Positions 8,708-20,073 of a stretch of 64,000 nucleotides of DNA are shown piece by piece. The DNA lies in the NCBI RefSeq assembly GCF_028618665.1, contig NZ_JAQITF010000006.1:1-64000 (forward strand), read 5' to 3'. The notes under the pieces were generated by a model, which saw nothing but the letters and a program-made list of their open reading frames with translations, was not told where the DNA came from and made no database searches. The DNA comes from Bartonella sp. AU16XJBT. GTDB lineage: Bacteria > Pseudomonadota > Alphaproteobacteria > Rhizobiales > Rhizobiaceae. Position 1 is the stretch's first letter, and every line of letters begins with the position of its first letter. The position numbers and the translations under genes were made by a program.

Positions 8708-8754
8708 CTGTTTTTAGAATATATAGACAAAATCGTTGTTTTGTTTGTTCAATA
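8708..8754. repeat. Direct repeat copy B
   Basis: The second copy of the 47 bp repeat also found at 5836-5882. It lies in the divergent gap between the cassette and the ATP12 gene and may overlap their promoters. It could be the original sequence, with copy A made when the cassette entered, but the order of events is inference. Confidence 0.65.
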
Positions 8755-8895
8755 AAGGATATATTTTAAAATCAAATTTGGATTTGTAAGCTTTTTTTCT
8801 TTCTTTAGGATAGGGAAAGAAGTCGATTTAACCTTAATCAGATATATAGAGCTTTGAAAAGCCGTCATTTTTTGAAATATCAGAGGTGAAACAAT

Positions 8896-9678
8896 ATGCG
8901 TGAAATTTTGAATCGTTTTGATAGACCCTTAAATGAAAATAGTTCTGTTCAGAAGACTCAAAATCTTTTACGCCAACCACACCCCAAACGGTTTTATAGG
9001 GAAGTGAAAATTTCTTGTGAGGAGGGTGGCTTTACGATTTTATTGGATGAACGTCCTGTTAAAACGCCTGCAAAGCGCCATTTTCTGGTGCCAACGGAAG
9101 TATTTGCTGAATTCATTGCTCACGAGTTTGAGAGCCAAAAGCACGTTGTTGATCCAACAAAAATGCCAATGACGCGTCTGGTGAATACTGTTATTGATGG
9201 TATCGCTGATGATATGCAGGTTGTTTTTGAAGATTTATTGCGTTTCGTTGCCTGTGATATGATCTTTTATCGTGCACAAACACCTAAAGAGTTGGTGCAA
9301 AAACAATCTGAACAATGGGATCCTTTATTGGATTGGGCAGAAGAAAAACTGGGTGCACGGTTTTATTTAACAGAAGGGCTGATGCATGTGGAACAATCAC
9401 CAGAAGCACTTCAAGCTGTGAGTCATTATTTGCGTAGCGTTGAGTCTCCTTATATGCTTGCTGCACTTCATATGATGACAACCTTAACGGGATCTGCTCT
9501 TATTGCTCTTGCTGTTGCTGCGGGAAAAATTGATGCGGATCATGCTTGGTCTATTGCCCATTTAGATGAAGATTGGATGATGGAACAATGGGGAACGGAT
9601 AAAGAGACAATAGCACGCCGTGCTCACAAAAAAGTTGAGTTTAAGGCTGCTGCTACAATTGTTACAACCTGTTTATAA
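8896..9678 (+). CDS. ATP12-family F1-ATPase assembly chaperone
   Basis: 260 residues. In mitochondria Atp12 binds the F1 alpha subunit before assembly, and alphaproteobacteria keep a homologue. Family features are RFYREV near residue 35, LLDERPVKTPAK (about 53-64), an N-terminal beta domain, and a helical C-terminal domain containing EQWDPLLDWAEEKLGA and HLDEDWMMEQWGTD. Full length is as expected. The ATG at 8896 follows an AGAGGTG ribosome-binding site. The gap before it carries direct-repeat copy B. The substrate in bacteria is inferred from the mitochondrial protein. Confidence 0.88.
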   Translation: MREILNRFDRPLNENSSVQKTQNLLRQPHPKRFYREVKISCEEGGFTILLDERPVKTPAKRHFLVPTEVFAEFIAHEFESQKHVVDPTKMPMTRLVNTVIDGIADDMQVVFEDLLRFVACDMIFYRAQTPKELVQKQSEQWDPLLDWAEEKLGARFYLTEGLMHVEQSPEALQAVSHYLRSVESPYMLAALHMMTTLTGSALIALAVAAGKIDADHAWSIAHLDEDWMMEQWGTDKETIARRAHKKVEFKAAATIVTTCL

Positions 9679-9692
9679 GTTTTCTTTTTCCC

Positions 9693-10238
9693 CTACAGTA
9701 TTTTCGTAATTTTTTGAGGATTGATTTTCACTTTTTCAAGTCCAGGAAATACTTCATCGATTATATTTAAGATTGCTTCGTCATTAGCTTGGATAAAATA
9801 CCATTGGTTATTATGAAGAAGGGCAATAATTTCAGTTTGAATAGAGCATTTTTTTCCAGCATTTGTTGTGGTTACAAGCTCTACGGGTATAACAAAATAA
9901 GGAATGCCATTATCAAGTGTACCTTCACGTTTCTGTTTTTGGTCAATGTGGATACTTTCAATCTTATAATTTTCTGCCAACTGTTCGATTTGGCTTTTCA
10001 TGATTTGCCGAAATTGTGATTGACTAAGATTTTTTTGGGCGGTTAAGCTGTTGATGATTTCGGGAGGGATAGCATTTAAGATGGCATTTGCATCAGCATT
10101 TTTAAGTGCTTCACTATAAGCAGATGTTGCTTTCTCAAGGGCAATGAGTTTGGGGTTTGTAATTGTATGTGCTTGCGTTGTTGATGTGATAAGGGCAATG
10201 CGTAAAAAAATGGAAACGAGAAAACAAATTCGCAGCAT
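9693..10238 (-). CDS. Secreted/periplasmic protein of unknown function
   Basis: 181 residues with a Sec signal peptide (hydrophobic residues 4-19, likely cleavage after TQA at 23). The mature part starts with helices (LIALEKATSAYSEALKNADANAIL). A beta-rich half with GIPYFVIPVELVTT and NNQWYFIQAND follows. This layout recalls NTF2-like or DUF-type periplasmic proteins, but I do not recognise a family. The ATG follows ACAAGG. It faces the ATP12 gene, with only 14 bp between the two stops. The glnA terminator separates it from glnA, so it is probably transcribed alone. Confidence 0.7.
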   Translation of the reverse strand: MLRICFLVSIFLRIALITSTTQAHTITNPKLIALEKATSAYSEALKNADANAILNAIPPEIINSLTAQKNLSQSQFRQIMKSQIEQLAENYKIESIHIDQKQKREGTLDNGIPYFVIPVELVTTTNAGKKCSIQTEIIALLHNNQWYFIQANDEAILNIIDEVFPGLEKVKINPQKITKIL

Positions 10239-10340
10239 TAGAAACCTTGTTAATTCATTTGAAGAGATTCAAAATGATTATAAAGGAAAAGTAGATAAGC
10301 AAAAAGCCTCTTGCACTCTTGCATGAGAAGAATATCCACA

Positions 10341-10366
10341 AAAATGGAGGCTTTTACCTCCATTTT
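10341..10366 (-). terminator. Rho-independent terminator of glnA
   Basis: Ten-base perfect stem (AAAATGGAGG at 10341-10350 with 10357-10366) and a six-base loop. On the minus strand the hairpin is followed by T residues. It lies 28 bp past the glnA stop. Confidence 0.8.
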
Positions 10367-10393
10367 AAAAATCAAAAAAATGCATATGATTGT

Positions 10394-11803
10394 TTAAACA
10401 GAATAGTACATATCAAATTCAACAGGATGGGGCGTTGTTTCGTAACGCAAGACTTCTTGCATCTTTACTTGAATGAAGGAATTAATCTGATCATCATCAA
10501 AAACATCGCCAGCTTTAAGAAAGCCACGATCTTTGTCGAGTGCTTCAAGTGCTTCACGTAGATTTCCTGAAACGGTAGGGATTTCTTTGAGTTCTTTTAA
10601 GGGAAGATCATAAAGATCTTTATCCATAGCATGTCCAGGGTGAATTTTGTTTTTGATTCCATCAAGACCAGCCATTAAGAGGGCTGCAAATGCCAAATAG
10701 GGATTTGCTGTTGGGTCTGGAAAACGAACTTCTACGCGTTTTGAATTTGGCGAAGAACTCATTGGAATACGGCAAGATGCAGAACGATTACGTGCCGAAT
10801 AAGCAAGAAGAACAGGCGCTTCATAACCAGGAACCAAACGCTTATAGGAGTTTGTGGATGGATTGGTAAAGGCGTTAATTGCTTTTGCGTGCTTAATGAC
10901 ACCACCGATAAAAAATAAACAGGTTTCTGAGAGTCCGGCATATTCATTTCCCGCAAAAATTGGTTTGCCATCTTTCCAAATAGACATGTGAACATGCATA
11001 CCTGAGCCATTGTCCCCAAAAACCGGTTTTGGCATGAAAGTTGCTGTTTTTCCATAGCTATTTGCTATTTGATGCACAACATATTTAAAAATTTGCATCT
11101 TATCAGCTTCACGAACGAGCGTATCAAAACGAATACCTAATTCATGTTGACCCGCTGCCACTTCGTGATGGTGTTTTTCCACTTGTACGCCCATATCTTT
11201 GAGTGCTGTGAGCATTTCAGAACGCATATCTTGGCAGGAATCAATCGGCGGGACGGGAAGATAGCCTCCCTTTATTCGTGGGCGATGTCCGAGATTACCT
11301 GTTTCATATTCCGTATCATCATTGGAGGGAAGTTCACTTGAATCGAGTTTAAACCCGGTGTTGTAAGGGTCCGTTTTATAGCGCACATCATCAAAGATAA
11401 AAAACTCTGCTTCTGGGCCTACATTGATTGTATCTCCAATACCTAGAGATTTCATATAAACCTCAGCTCTTTTGGCGATAGAACGAGGATCTCTACGATA
11501 AAACTCACCAGAGACAGGATCAAGGATATCACAAAATATGACCAAAGTAGACTGAGCAAAAAAAGGATCAATATGCGCTGTTTGGGGATCAGGCATTAAA
11601 ACCATGTCAGATTCATTAATTGTTTTCCAACCAGCAATTGAAGAACCATCAAACATAACACCATCACTAAAGGTATCCTCGCTGATCTCCGCGATATCCA
11701 TTGTAATGTGATGCAATTTTCCTCGTGGATCAGTAAAACGTAAATCAACAAAACGGATTTCGTTGTCTGCAATCTGTTTGATAATATCTGATGCGGTTGT
11801 CAT
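10394..11803 (-). CDS. glnA: Glutamine synthetase, type I
   Basis: 469 residues, full length for GSI-beta. It makes glutamine from glutamate, ammonia and ATP and acts as a cytoplasmic dodecamer. Visible motifs are DGSSIAGW near the N-terminus, [32 protein letters not shown] and NRSASCRIP. The adenylylation site Tyr in [10 protein letters not shown] lies near residue 397. The start is the ATG at 11803, two codons inside a longer TTG frame, with AAGGAA upstream. It lies just behind glnB on the same strand (58 bp gap), so the pair is probably an operon, and GlnB controls GlnA activity through adenylylation. A terminator follows. Confidence 0.97.
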   Translation of the reverse strand: MTTASDIIKQIADNEIRFVDLRFTDPRGKLHHITMDIAEISEDTFSDGVMFDGSSIAGWKTINESDMVLMPDPQTAHIDPFFAQSTLVIFCDILDPVSGEFYRRDPRSIAKRAEVYMKSLGIGDTINVGPEAEFFIFDDVRYKTDPYNTGFKLDSSELPSNDDTEYETGNLGHRPRIKGGYLPVPPIDSCQDMRSEMLTALKDMGVQVEKHHHEVAAGQHELGIRFDTLVREADKMQIFKYVVHQIANSYGKTATFMPKPVFGDNGSGMHVHMSIWKDGKPIFAGNEYAGLSETCLFFIGGVIKHAKAINAFTNPSTNSYKRLVPGYEAPVLLAYSARNRSASCRIPMSSSPNSKRVEVRFPDPTANPYLAFAALLMAGLDGIKNKIHPGHAMDKDLYDLPLKELKEIPTVSGNLREALEALDKDRGFLKAGDVFDDDQINSFIQVKMQEVLRYETTPHPVEFDMYYSV

Positions 11804-11861
11804 ATTCAATTTCCTTAATATGGCTTTGAGGGTGATAAAAGGTGAATTTTTCGTTGTTTAT

Positions 11862-12242
<381 letters not shown>

Positions 12243-12281
12243 TCACATTATATTGACAACTGTAAGATGTCCAACAGATAC

Positions 12282-12293
12282 TTTGTGCACAAA
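12282..12293. promoter_or_regulatory. 12 bp palindrome upstream of glnB, candidate operator
   Basis: TTTGTGCACAAA is a perfect palindrome 82 bp upstream of the glnB start. The inner GTGCAC resembles half-sites of nitrogen regulators, but no paired second half or -24/-12 element was found. The rest of 12201-12483 shows no gene. Confidence 0.25.
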
Positions 12294-12483
12294 AAGTCGA
12301 AAACAATAATATTCTATACTCTTGGACGAGAGTTTTTTGTAGAATAAAGTGCAATGCTGTTGTTTTGGAAAAAAATCTTACACTTCTTGTACAGAATTAA
12401 AATAATATAATAAGAGAGTTTTGTTTCTTTTTTTTGAATAATATGTTGATTTATAAGGATAATTATACTTTTATCATATTAAA

Positions 12484-13247
12484 TAAGAAACTCTAATAGC
12501 GTGAGATTTTCTCATTTTAGATTTTTTTATCGTCAATCAATCAAAACGATACCTTTGTATATCCTAATCGTACGAATGTGTGGATAAAAATGGTGAAGAG
12601 AGATATAAAAAATGCCTATAATAGATGGCTTTTCAAAGGCAAGGGCTTTGGGGTAGCAATGGGGACTGGCAAATATTGGCCAATATCATGATAGTGGGAT
12701 TTTCTCCATCACTAAGTATAGAGATGCTGGTGTACAATAATGGATATACCATTCACGGGGGATGTCATGAAATGGGCTTGGAAGCATTGAGAAATAAAAC
12801 AAGCGTCTGGAATTAGCAACGCAAATATATTCCGTTTGGGACGTTCTGTCCCTTCATGAGAGGAGGTAATCTTATTCAAAGAACGCTATAAACAAAAGCG
12901 TGAAGCAATGCGCAATCTTTATTATAAGATCTTATTGCGCTTTATTATAAGATCTTATTGCGGATGCTTTTGAAAGTCATCAAGATAAGAATTAAAAGGA
13001 GCTGGTAAAGATGGAATTTTTTATACCTTTAAAACTTTGTATTCTTCCCAAATTAAACTGTCTGATCGTTTCAGATATAAGTCAAACAGAGAAGAGATAT
13101 ACAATTATGCGTGCGTTCCTATTTGGCAATACGAAAACTGAAACAGCTTATTAAAGTGCGAAATCGTTTCAGTCTTGTCTCAAACGTGCTGCTGCACTGG
13201 AATGAGAGGTTAATTTACAGACAACAATAAAAGTACAGGCTTTGTTC
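12484..13247 (+). pseudogene. Decayed tyrosine integrase with its leader (copy 2)
   Basis: The leader (about 12484-12615) matches the reverse complement of 236-430. Coding remnants follow in changing frames. The first is YNNGYTIHGG...EMGLEALRN (about 12733-12790), which matches the YTLHGRRREMGLGALRH part of the window-start integrase. Later pieces are YKQKREAMRNLYY, FIPLKLCILPKLNCLIVSDI (about 13019-13075), RAAALE, and VNLQTTIKVQALF ending near 13247. These follow the order of the integrase N-terminal and core-binding domains. Stops and frameshifts break it, and the catalytic C-terminal domain is missing. It sits between glnB and uvrA with no tRNA nearby. Confidence 0.8.
12917..12962. repeat. 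23 bp perfect tandem duplication inside the integrase relic
   Basis: Two back-to-back identical 23 bp units, 12917-12939 and 12940-12962, each containing the palindrome ATAAGATCTTAT. Because 23 is not a multiple of three, the duplication by itself shifts the frame of the former gene. Confidence 0.9.
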
Positions 13248-13278
13248 GTATTGCTGTATTTTACAAGGGTTCGTCTTT

Positions 13279-16194
13279 TTAAGAGTTAGAATTGTAGAGA
13301 GATTGGCGCAGTAAAACATCTTTTAGAAATTTTCCCGTATAGGACGCGGGAACTTTAATAATATCTTCAGGGCGTCCAATTGCAACGATTTCACCACCGC
13401 GATCTCCACCTTCTGGACCTAAATCAATAATCCAGTCGGCTGTCTTGATGACGTCAAGGTTATGTTCAATGACGATAACGGTGTTGCCTTGCTCGACCAG
13501 TTCATGGAGCACTTCAAGAAGTTTGGAAATGTCATGAAAATGTAAACCTGTTGTCGGTTCATCCAAAATATAAAGTGTACGTCCCGTTGTTTTACGTGAA
13601 AGTTCTTTTGCAAGTTTTACACGTTGCGCTTCACCACCAGAAAGCGTGGTTGCTTGCTGTCCTACTTTTATGTATCCCAATCCCACTTTAATGAGGGTCT
13701 CCATTTTATTACGAATAGCGGGAACAGCGTGGAAAAATTCCTCTGCTTTTTCGATTGTCATATCCAAAATATCGGCGATAGACTGCTCTTTGAATTTTAT
13801 TTCTAGTGTTTCTCGATTATAGCGTTTTCCTTTACAGACATCACAAGTCACATAGACATCTGGTAAAAAGTGCATTTCAATTTTGATGACTCCATCACCT
13901 TGACAGGCTTCGCAGCGCCCTCCTTTAACATTAAATGAAAAACGCCCTGCTTTATAACCACGGGCTTTTGATTCTGGAAGTTCGGCAAACCAGTCACGAA
14001 TTGGTGTAAACGTGCCCGTATAGGTTGCGGGATTAGAGCGTGGGGTGCGTCCAATGGGGGACTGGTTGATATCGATGACTTTATCAAGAAATTCTAATCC
14101 TTCGATTTTATCATAGCTGGCAGGGCTGTGATGACTGCCCATGATCTGATGTGATGCTGCTTTGAAAAGCGTTTCAATAAGAAATGTTGATTTTCCTCCT
14201 CCGGAAACACCGGTTATACATGTGAAGGTTCCAAGAGGAATATTCGCACTGATATTTTTAAGGTTATTGCCTTTGGCACCGATGACCTTAAGAGTTTTCG
14301 ATTTTGATATTTTGCGTCGCTCAGTCGGTATTCTAACAGCCATTTTTCCTGAAAGATATTGTCCTGTGAGAGAGGCTGGATTTTCTATAATTTCTTGCGG
14401 TGTTCCTTGCGCTATGATTTTACCACCATGAACACCTGCAGCAGGGCCCATATCGACAACATGGTCTGCCGTGAGAATAGCGTCTTCATCATGTTCAACG
14501 ACAATGACTGTATTGCCAAGATCGCGCAAATGGCGTAGCATTTCCAAAAGACGTTCATTATCACGTTGATGTAAACCGATGGATGGTTCATCTAAAATAT
14601 AAAGGACGCCTGTAAGACCAGAACCAATCTGGGAGGCTAATCGAATGCGTTGGCTTTCTCCCCCTGAAAGGGTCCCTGAATTTCGAGATAAGGTAAGATA
14701 TTCCAATCCTACATGATTTAAAAAAGCGAGGCGTTCGCGAATTTCTTTTAAAATACGTACTGCGATATTACGTTGTTTTTCTGTGAGATATTGATGGATA
14801 TTGGCAAACCAATCATCTGCTTTTAGAATAGAAAGGTCTGATATTTGCCCAATATGCATCTCATGGATTTTTACAGCAAGTGCCTCTGGTTTTAAACGAT
14901 AACCTTGACAGGCTGAGCAAGGTGAAGAAGACATATAACGCTCAATTTCTTCACGGGACCAAGCAGAATCTGTTTCTTTCCAGCGCCTCTCCATATTGGG
15001 GATGATTCCTTCAAAAGGTTGAGTCATTTTATGTGAACGAGAATCATTTGTGTAGATAAAGGAGATTTCATTTTTTTTTGTACCGTAGAGAATAGCTTGT
15101 TGTGCTTCATCAGAGAGTTCACACCACTGGTTTGTGAGTTTGAAACCGTAAGCTTTTCCTAATGCTTCTAAGGTTTGGCTATAATAAAGTGAATCTGATT
15201 TAGCCCAAGGTGCAATAGCTCCCTCTTTTAAGGTAAGATTTTTATTGGGCACAATTTTCAGTGGATCCATTGCCTTTTTGATGCCCAGCCCATCGCAAAG
15301 AGGACAGGCTCCAAAAGGATTATTGAACGAAAAAAGGCGTGGTTCAATTTCAGGGATAGAGAAACCCGAGACAGGGCAGGAAAACTTTTCTGAAAAAAGA
15401 AGCCGTTTGTGTGTGTCATTTTTTGACTTATGAGCAGATTCTTTTGTTGTTTCTTTTTGTGCCAAGGGTTGGTCTGCCATTTCAACAATGGCAAGTCCAT
15501 TTGCCAGCTGTAAACAGGTTTCTATACTATCAGCCAAGCGAGAGGAGATATCCTTTTGTACAACAATGCGGTCTACCACAACATCGATGTCGTGTTTATA
15601 CTTTTTATCAAGAGGTGGAATATCAGGGATCTCATAGAATTTCCCATCAACTTTAGCGCGTTGAAAACCTTTTTTTAAAAGCTCGGTTAGCTCTCTTTTA
15701 TATTCACCCTTTCGTCCTCGCACAAGAGGTGCCATAATAAAAATTCGTGTACCTTCTTGTAAGGACATAATTTGATCCACCATTTGGCTTACCGTTTGGC
15801 TTTCGATAGGGAGGCCTGTAGCAGGGGAATGAGGAATACCAATACGTGCAAAAAGGAGACGCATATAGTCGTGGATTTCAGTGACAGTGCCGACCGTTGA
15901 ACGAGGATTGCGGCTGGTTGTTTTTTGTTCAATGGAGATGGCTGGGGAAAGGCCATCGATACGGTCTACATCGGGTTTTTGCATGACTTCGAGAAATTGG
16001 CGTGCATAAGCCGAGAGGCTTTCGACATAGCGGCGTTGTCCTTCAGCGTAAATTGTATCAAAAGCTAAAGATGATTTCCCTGATCCAGAAAGTCCTGTGA
16101 TAACAATGAGTTTATCACGAGGTAGATCGAGATCAATATTTTTAAGGTTATGCTCACGTGCACCGCGAATGGAGATATATTTTTGATGAGTCAT
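13279..16194 (-). CDS. uvrA: UvrABC excision nuclease subunit A
   Basis: 971 residues, full length. UvrA is the damage-sensing ABC ATPase of nucleotide excision repair and loads UvrB. It has two ATPase modules. The first has Walker [10 protein letters not shown] (34-42) and signature [11 protein letters not shown]; the second has GVSGGGKST and [14 protein letters not shown]. Zinc-binding CxxC pairs are visible (CPLCDG, CSACQG, CEACQG, CDVCKG). The ATG at 16194 is preceded by GGATAAAAT. It is divergent from ssb with 333 bp between them. A GAAC half-site lies upstream, but no complete alphaproteobacterial SOS box is seen. Confidence 0.98.
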   Translation of the reverse strand: MTHQKYISIRGAREHNLKNIDLDLPRDKLIVITGLSGSGKSSLAFDTIYAEGQRRYVESLSAYARQFLEVMQKPDVDRIDGLSPAISIEQKTTSRNPRSTVGTVTEIHDYMRLLFARIGIPHSPATGLPIESQTVSQMVDQIMSLQEGTRIFIMAPLVRGRKGEYKRELTELLKKGFQRAKVDGKFYEIPDIPPLDKKYKHDIDVVVDRIVVQKDISSRLADSIETCLQLANGLAIVEMADQPLAQKETTKESAHKSKNDTHKRLLFSEKFSCPVSGFSIPEIEPRLFSFNNPFGACPLCDGLGIKKAMDPLKIVPNKNLTLKEGAIAPWAKSDSLYYSQTLEALGKAYGFKLTNQWCELSDEAQQAILYGTKKNEISFIYTNDSRSHKMTQPFEGIIPNMERRWKETDSAWSREEIERYMSSSPCSACQGYRLKPEALAVKIHEMHIGQISDLSILKADDWFANIHQYLTEKQRNIAVRILKEIRERLAFLNHVGLEYLTLSRNSGTLSGGESQRIRLASQIGSGLTGVLYILDEPSIGLHQRDNERLLEMLRHLRDLGNTVIVVEHDEDAILTADHVVDMGPAAGVHGGKIIAQGTPQEIIENPASLTGQYLSGKMAVRIPTERRKISKSKTLKVIGAKGNNLKNISANIPLGTFTCITGVSGGGKSTFLIETLFKAASHQIMGSHHSPASYDKIEGLEFLDKVIDINQSPIGRTPRSNPATYTGTFTPIRDWFAELPESKARGYKAGRFSFNVKGGRCEACQGDGVIKIEMHFLPDVYVTCDVCKGKRYNRETLEIKFKEQSIADILDMTIEKAEEFFHAVPAIRNKMETLIKVGLGYIKVGQQATTLSGGEAQRVKLAKELSRKTTGRTLYILDEPTTGLHFHDISKLLEVLHELVEQGNTVIVIEHNLDVIKTADWIIDLGPEGGDRGGEIVAIGRPEDIIKVPASYTGKFLKDVLLRQSLYNSNS

Positions 16195-16527
16195 ATTTTA
16201 TCCTTGGCATATGTGACAAAAATTGAACCTATAAAATGGAATAAAACTGTTTTTTTAGAATTACAATGTGCTTAACTACTTTAACGCAGAAAGAAGGTAT
16301 AAGTTTTGTGGAAAGAAAAATACAAATGAGTAGCTTTTTATTCTCTACTGATGGAATAAACTATGCGTTGTTATCATATTTTGTTATAATTACGCAGATC
16401 CAATATTGGGAAAGGATAACAATATCCATATTGAAGATCAATTACAGATGTGTAAATTGAAGGTCAAGATGGTTATAACTGTTATATAACAGACTATTTT
16501 ACGAATTAAAATTTTGGAGTTTATGCG
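16195..16527. other. Divergent promoter region of uvrA and ssb
   Basis: 333 bp without a credible gene. It should carry promoters for both genes. It contains the palindrome at 16479-16492. A single GAAC at about 16225 lacks a partner at the spacing expected for a LexA site. Confidence 0.5.
16479..16492. promoter_or_regulatory. 14 bp palindrome upstream of ssb
   Basis: CTGTTATATAACAG is a perfect palindrome ending 35 bp before the ssb ATG, within the expected promoter zone. It could bind a dimeric repressor or simply include the -10 region. The regulator is unknown. Confidence 0.35.
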
Positions 16528-17034
16528 ATGGCTGGTAGCCTTAATAAAGTTATTTTGATTGGTAATCTCGGGTCAGATCCTGAAATCCGCCGTTTGAATT
16601 CTGGAGATCAAGTAGCAAATTTGCGTATTGCTACTTCGGAAAGTTGGCGTGATCGGAATACAAATGAGCGAAAAGAGCGCACCGAGTGGCATAATATTGT
16701 TATTTTCAATGAGAACCTTGTCAAAGTTGCAGAGCAATATTTAAAAAAGGGGAGCAAAATTTATATTGAGGGGCAGTTACAGACACGGAAATGGCAAGAT
16801 CAAAATGGAAATGATCGTTATACAACAGAGGTTGTTTTGCAAAAATACCGTGGTGAATTACAAATGCTTGATGGGCGTGGGGGAGCTAGTGGGGAGCACG
16901 GAGCAGGTCAAGGGGGCAGTTACAGTGGTGGTTTTGCGGATAGTAGCTCAAATCAGAGAAGTACTTTTGGTCAAAATAATAGCCAAGTGGGAGAAAGTTT
17001 TTCTCACAAATTAGATGATGACGTACCTTTCTAA
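16528..17034 (+). CDS. ssb: Single-stranded DNA-binding protein
   Basis: 168 residues. The N-terminal OB fold (about 1-112) starts [20 protein letters not shown] and includes ATSESWRDR and [12 protein letters not shown] Gly/Ser/Gln-rich linker (about 115-155) leads to the acidic tip DDDVPF, which docks repair and replication partners. It protects single-stranded DNA as a tetramer. GGAG lies at good distance from the ATG. Next to gyrA and divergent from uvrA is the normal placement in Rhizobiales. Confidence 0.97.
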   Translation: MAGSLNKVILIGNLGSDPEIRRLNSGDQVANLRIATSESWRDRNTNERKERTEWHNIVIFNENLVKVAEQYLKKGSKIYIEGQLQTRKWQDQNGNDRYTTEVVLQKYRGELQMLDGRGGASGEHGAGQGGSYSGGFADSSSNQRSTFGQNNSQVGESFSHKLDDDVPF

Positions 17035-17265
17035 GAGTCTTTAAATTTACAGTATTACGATTTCTTTATGGTTTGTTTGTTTCAGATTTTTGAAGTTTAG
17101 CGGAGTGGAAACTGTTTATTATTATTGGTAATTTTTAATATAAATTAATAACATCTTGAAAAATATTGTTAAATTTCTTTTTTGTTATAGGAGAGAAATT
17201 AGCATTTTGGTGTATTTTTCGATATAAACAAAGTAAAATGATTCTTTTTTGAAAGTTTTGAAATT

Positions 17266-20049
17266 GTGACCGATCTTACTCCACAACCAGAACGTGATGT
17301 GCTGACCGGTATTGAACCAATCAGTATTATTGATGAAATGCAACGCTCTTATCTCGATTATGCGATGAGTGTAATTGTTTCACGTGCACTCCCTGATGTC
17401 CGTGATGGTCTTAAACCTGTTCATCGGCGTATTCTTCATGCTATGAATGAGATGGGGCTCGTTTTTAATAAGCCGTATCGTAAATCTGCTGGTGTTGTTG
17501 GGGAGGTTATGGGGAAATTTCATCCTCATGGTGATGCTTCGATTTATGATGCTTTGGTGCGTATGGCGCAGGATTTTTCTTTGAGAAATCCATTGATTGA
17601 TGGACAAGGGAATTTTGGTTCCGTTGATGGTGATCCCCCCGCGGCAATGCGCTATACAGAGTGTCGTTTAGAAAAAGTTTCAGAAGAGCTTTTAGCTGAT
17701 ATTGATAAAGATACTGTTGATTTTCAGGATAATTATGATGGGCGTGAACGTGAACCGGTTGTCTTACCAGCGCGTTTTCCCAATCTTTTGGTTAACGGAT
17801 CGGGGGGCATTGCTGTGGGAATGGCAACCAATATTCCGCCTCATAATCTTGGTGAAGTTGTTGATGGTTGTATCGCTCTAATTGATAATCCCAATATCAC
17901 CCTCGATCAAATAATTGAAATTATTCCTGGTCCAGATTTCCCTACAGGAGGGATTATCCTCGGTCATTCTGGTGTTCGTTCAGCTTATGAAACAGGGCGT
18001 GGCTCAGTCATTATGCGTGCTAAAGTTGATATTGAAGAAATTCGCAGTGGTCGACAGGCAATTATTGTCAGTGAAATTCCTTATCAGGTTAATAAGGCAA
18101 CGATGATTGAGAAAATGGCCGAATTGGTGCGTGATAAGCGCATTGAAGGAATCTCTGATTTGCGTGACGAATCTGATCGTGATGGATATCGTGTCGTTAT
18201 TGAGTTGAAGAAAGATGTTGTTGCGGAAGTTGTTTTAAACCAATTATATCGTTATACGCCGCTGCAAACTTCTTTTGGTTGTAATATGGTTGCGTTGAAC
18301 GGGGGAAAACCTGAACAAATGACGTTGCTTGATATGCTTCGTGCATTTGTTTCTTTCCGTGAAGAGGTTGTTAGTCGGCGAACAAAATATCTTTTACGTA
18401 AAGCGCGTGAGCGGGCCCATGTTTTGGTTGGTCTTGCCCTTGCAGTTGCTAATATTGATGAAATTATAGCACTTATTCGCAAAGCTCCTGATCCGCAGAC
18501 AGCACGTACCCAATTAATGGAGCGTCGCTGGCCAGCGATGGATGTCGCACCTTTGATTAAACTTATTGATGATCCCCGTCATATTATTCATGAGGATGGT
18601 ACTTATAATCTCTCTGAAGAACAGGCGCGTGCTATTTTAGAATTGCGTTTGCAACGGTTGACAGCTCTTGGGCGTGATGAAATCGCTGATGAATTGAATA
18701 AAATTGGCGTGGATATTGCTGATTATCTTGATATCTTGGCATCGCGTGTACGCATTATGTGTATTGTTAAGGATGAGTTGGGTGCTCTTCGTGAGGAATT
18801 TGCAACGCCGCGACGTACCGTCTTTGGTTTTGGTAGCGCTGAGATGGAGAGTGAAGATCTGATCGCGCCAGAGGATATGGTCGTAACGGTGAGCCATAGT
18901 GGCTATATTAAGCGCGTCCCTCTTAATACCTACCGTGCACAGCGCCGTGGCGGGAAGGGGCGTTCTGGTATGTCCACGAAGGATGAGGATTTTGTAACGC
19001 GTTTGTTTGTCGCCAATACGCATACTCCGGTTCTTTTCTTTTCATCACGTGGAATTGTTTATAAGGAAAAAGTTTGGCGACTACCGCTGGGGACACCGCA
19101 ATCGCGTGGGCGGGCTTTGATCAATATGCTTCCCTTACAACAGGGCGAACGCATTACAACGATTATGCCTTTGCCTGAAGATGAAGCAAGCTGGAGTGCA
19201 TTGGATATCATGTTTGCGACAACACGTGGAACAGTGCGTCGTAATAAGTTATCAGATTTCGTTCAGGTTAATCGTAATGGTAAAATTGCCATGAAACTTG
19301 ATGAAGAAGATGAAATTCTTTCGGTTGAAACCTGTACAGAATATGATGATGTCGTTCTCACAACAGCCAATGGACAATGTATTCGTTTTCCAGTTGTGGA
19401 TGTTCGTGTCTTTGCAGGGCGTAATTCTGTGGGGGTTCGTGGTATCAATTTGGCTAAAGGCGATAAAGTCATTTCGATGACAATCTTAGAGCATGTTGAG
19501 GCGACGTCTATTGAGCGTTCTGCTTATATTAAACGTGTGATGAATGAACGGCGTGCTGCTGGTGCAGATGCTGATGTTGAAGATATTCTCACTCTTGATG
19601 AGGAAGATGGGAGCGCTGAAACAGAGTTAACAGATGAACGTTATGCAGAACTCCATGCACGTGAACAAATGCTTTTGACAGTGAGTGAATTTGGTTATGG
19701 TAAACGCACTTCTTCCTATGAGTTTCGTATTTCGGGGCGGGGTGGAAAAGGGATTCGTGCAACAGATCCATCTAAAACAGCTGAAATTGGTAAATTAGTG
19801 GCGGCTTTTCCTGTGAAGGCGCAAGATCAAATTATGTTGGTATCAGATGGGGGGCAGCTTATTCGCGTCCCTGTTGAGGGAATTCGTACTGCTGGGCGCT
19901 CAACTAAGGGGGTGACAATTTTTAATACAGCCGAAGGTGAAAAAGTCGTATCGGTTGAGCGTATTTCTGAACCTGAAGATGATACGCGTTCATTAGAGGA
20001 TGAAGGTGAAAAGCATTCTGATACAGTTGATATGAGCGAAGAAAAATAA
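17266..20049 (+). CDS. gyrA: DNA gyrase subunit A
   Basis: 927 residues with a GTG start. GyrA cuts and rejoins DNA while GyrB hydrolyses ATP. The active-site Tyr130 is in AAMRYTE. The quinolone-resistance region reads [13 protein letters not shown], so residue 91 (E. coli Ser83) is Ala and the E. coli Asp87 equivalent is Asp95. Ala at this place is reported as natural in Bartonella and lowers quinolone binding. The C-terminal half has the beta-pinwheel repeats. A GyrA-box-like QRRGGKG lies near residue 563. An acidic insertion (about 760-790) lies between pinwheel blades, and the protein ends in an acidic tail. Confidence 0.98.
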   Translation: MTDLTPQPERDVLTGIEPISIIDEMQRSYLDYAMSVIVSRALPDVRDGLKPVHRRILHAMNEMGLVFNKPYRKSAGVVGEVMGKFHPHGDASIYDALVRMAQDFSLRNPLIDGQGNFGSVDGDPPAAMRYTECRLEKVSEELLADIDKDTVDFQDNYDGREREPVVLPARFPNLLVNGSGGIAVGMATNIPPHNLGEVVDGCIALIDNPNITLDQIIEIIPGPDFPTGGIILGHSGVRSAYETGRGSVIMRAKVDIEEIRSGRQAIIVSEIPYQVNKATMIEKMAELVRDKRIEGISDLRDESDRDGYRVVIELKKDVVAEVVLNQLYRYTPLQTSFGCNMVALNGGKPEQMTLLDMLRAFVSFREEVVSRRTKYLLRKARERAHVLVGLALAVANIDEIIALIRKAPDPQTARTQLMERRWPAMDVAPLIKLIDDPRHIIHEDGTYNLSEEQARAILELRLQRLTALGRDEIADELNKIGVDIADYLDILASRVRIMCIVKDELGALREEFATPRRTVFGFGSAEMESEDLIAPEDMVVTVSHSGYIKRVPLNTYRAQRRGGKGRSGMSTKDEDFVTRLFVANTHTPVLFFSSRGIVYKEKVWRLPLGTPQSRGRALINMLPLQQGERITTIMPLPEDEASWSALDIMFATTRGTVRRNKLSDFVQVNRNGKIAMKLDEEDEILSVETCTEYDDVVLTTANGQCIRFPVVDVRVFAGRNSVGVRGINLAKGDKVISMTILEHVEATSIERSAYIKRVMNERRAAGADADVEDILTLDEEDGSAETELTDERYAELHAREQMLLTVSEFGYGKRTSSYEFRISGRGGKGIRATDPSKTAEIGKLVAAFPVKAQDQIMLVSDGGQLIRVPVEGIRTAGRSTKGVTIFNTAEGEKVVSVERISEPEDDTRSLEDEGEKHSDTVDMSEEK

Positions 20050-20073
20050 TTTTGAAGAGGGTAGAATCAAATC

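Noticed and set aside
16220-16240. SOS (LexA) box for uvrA
   Set aside because: Only one GAAC half-site is present. The second half is not at the seven-base spacing seen in alphaproteobacterial boxes.
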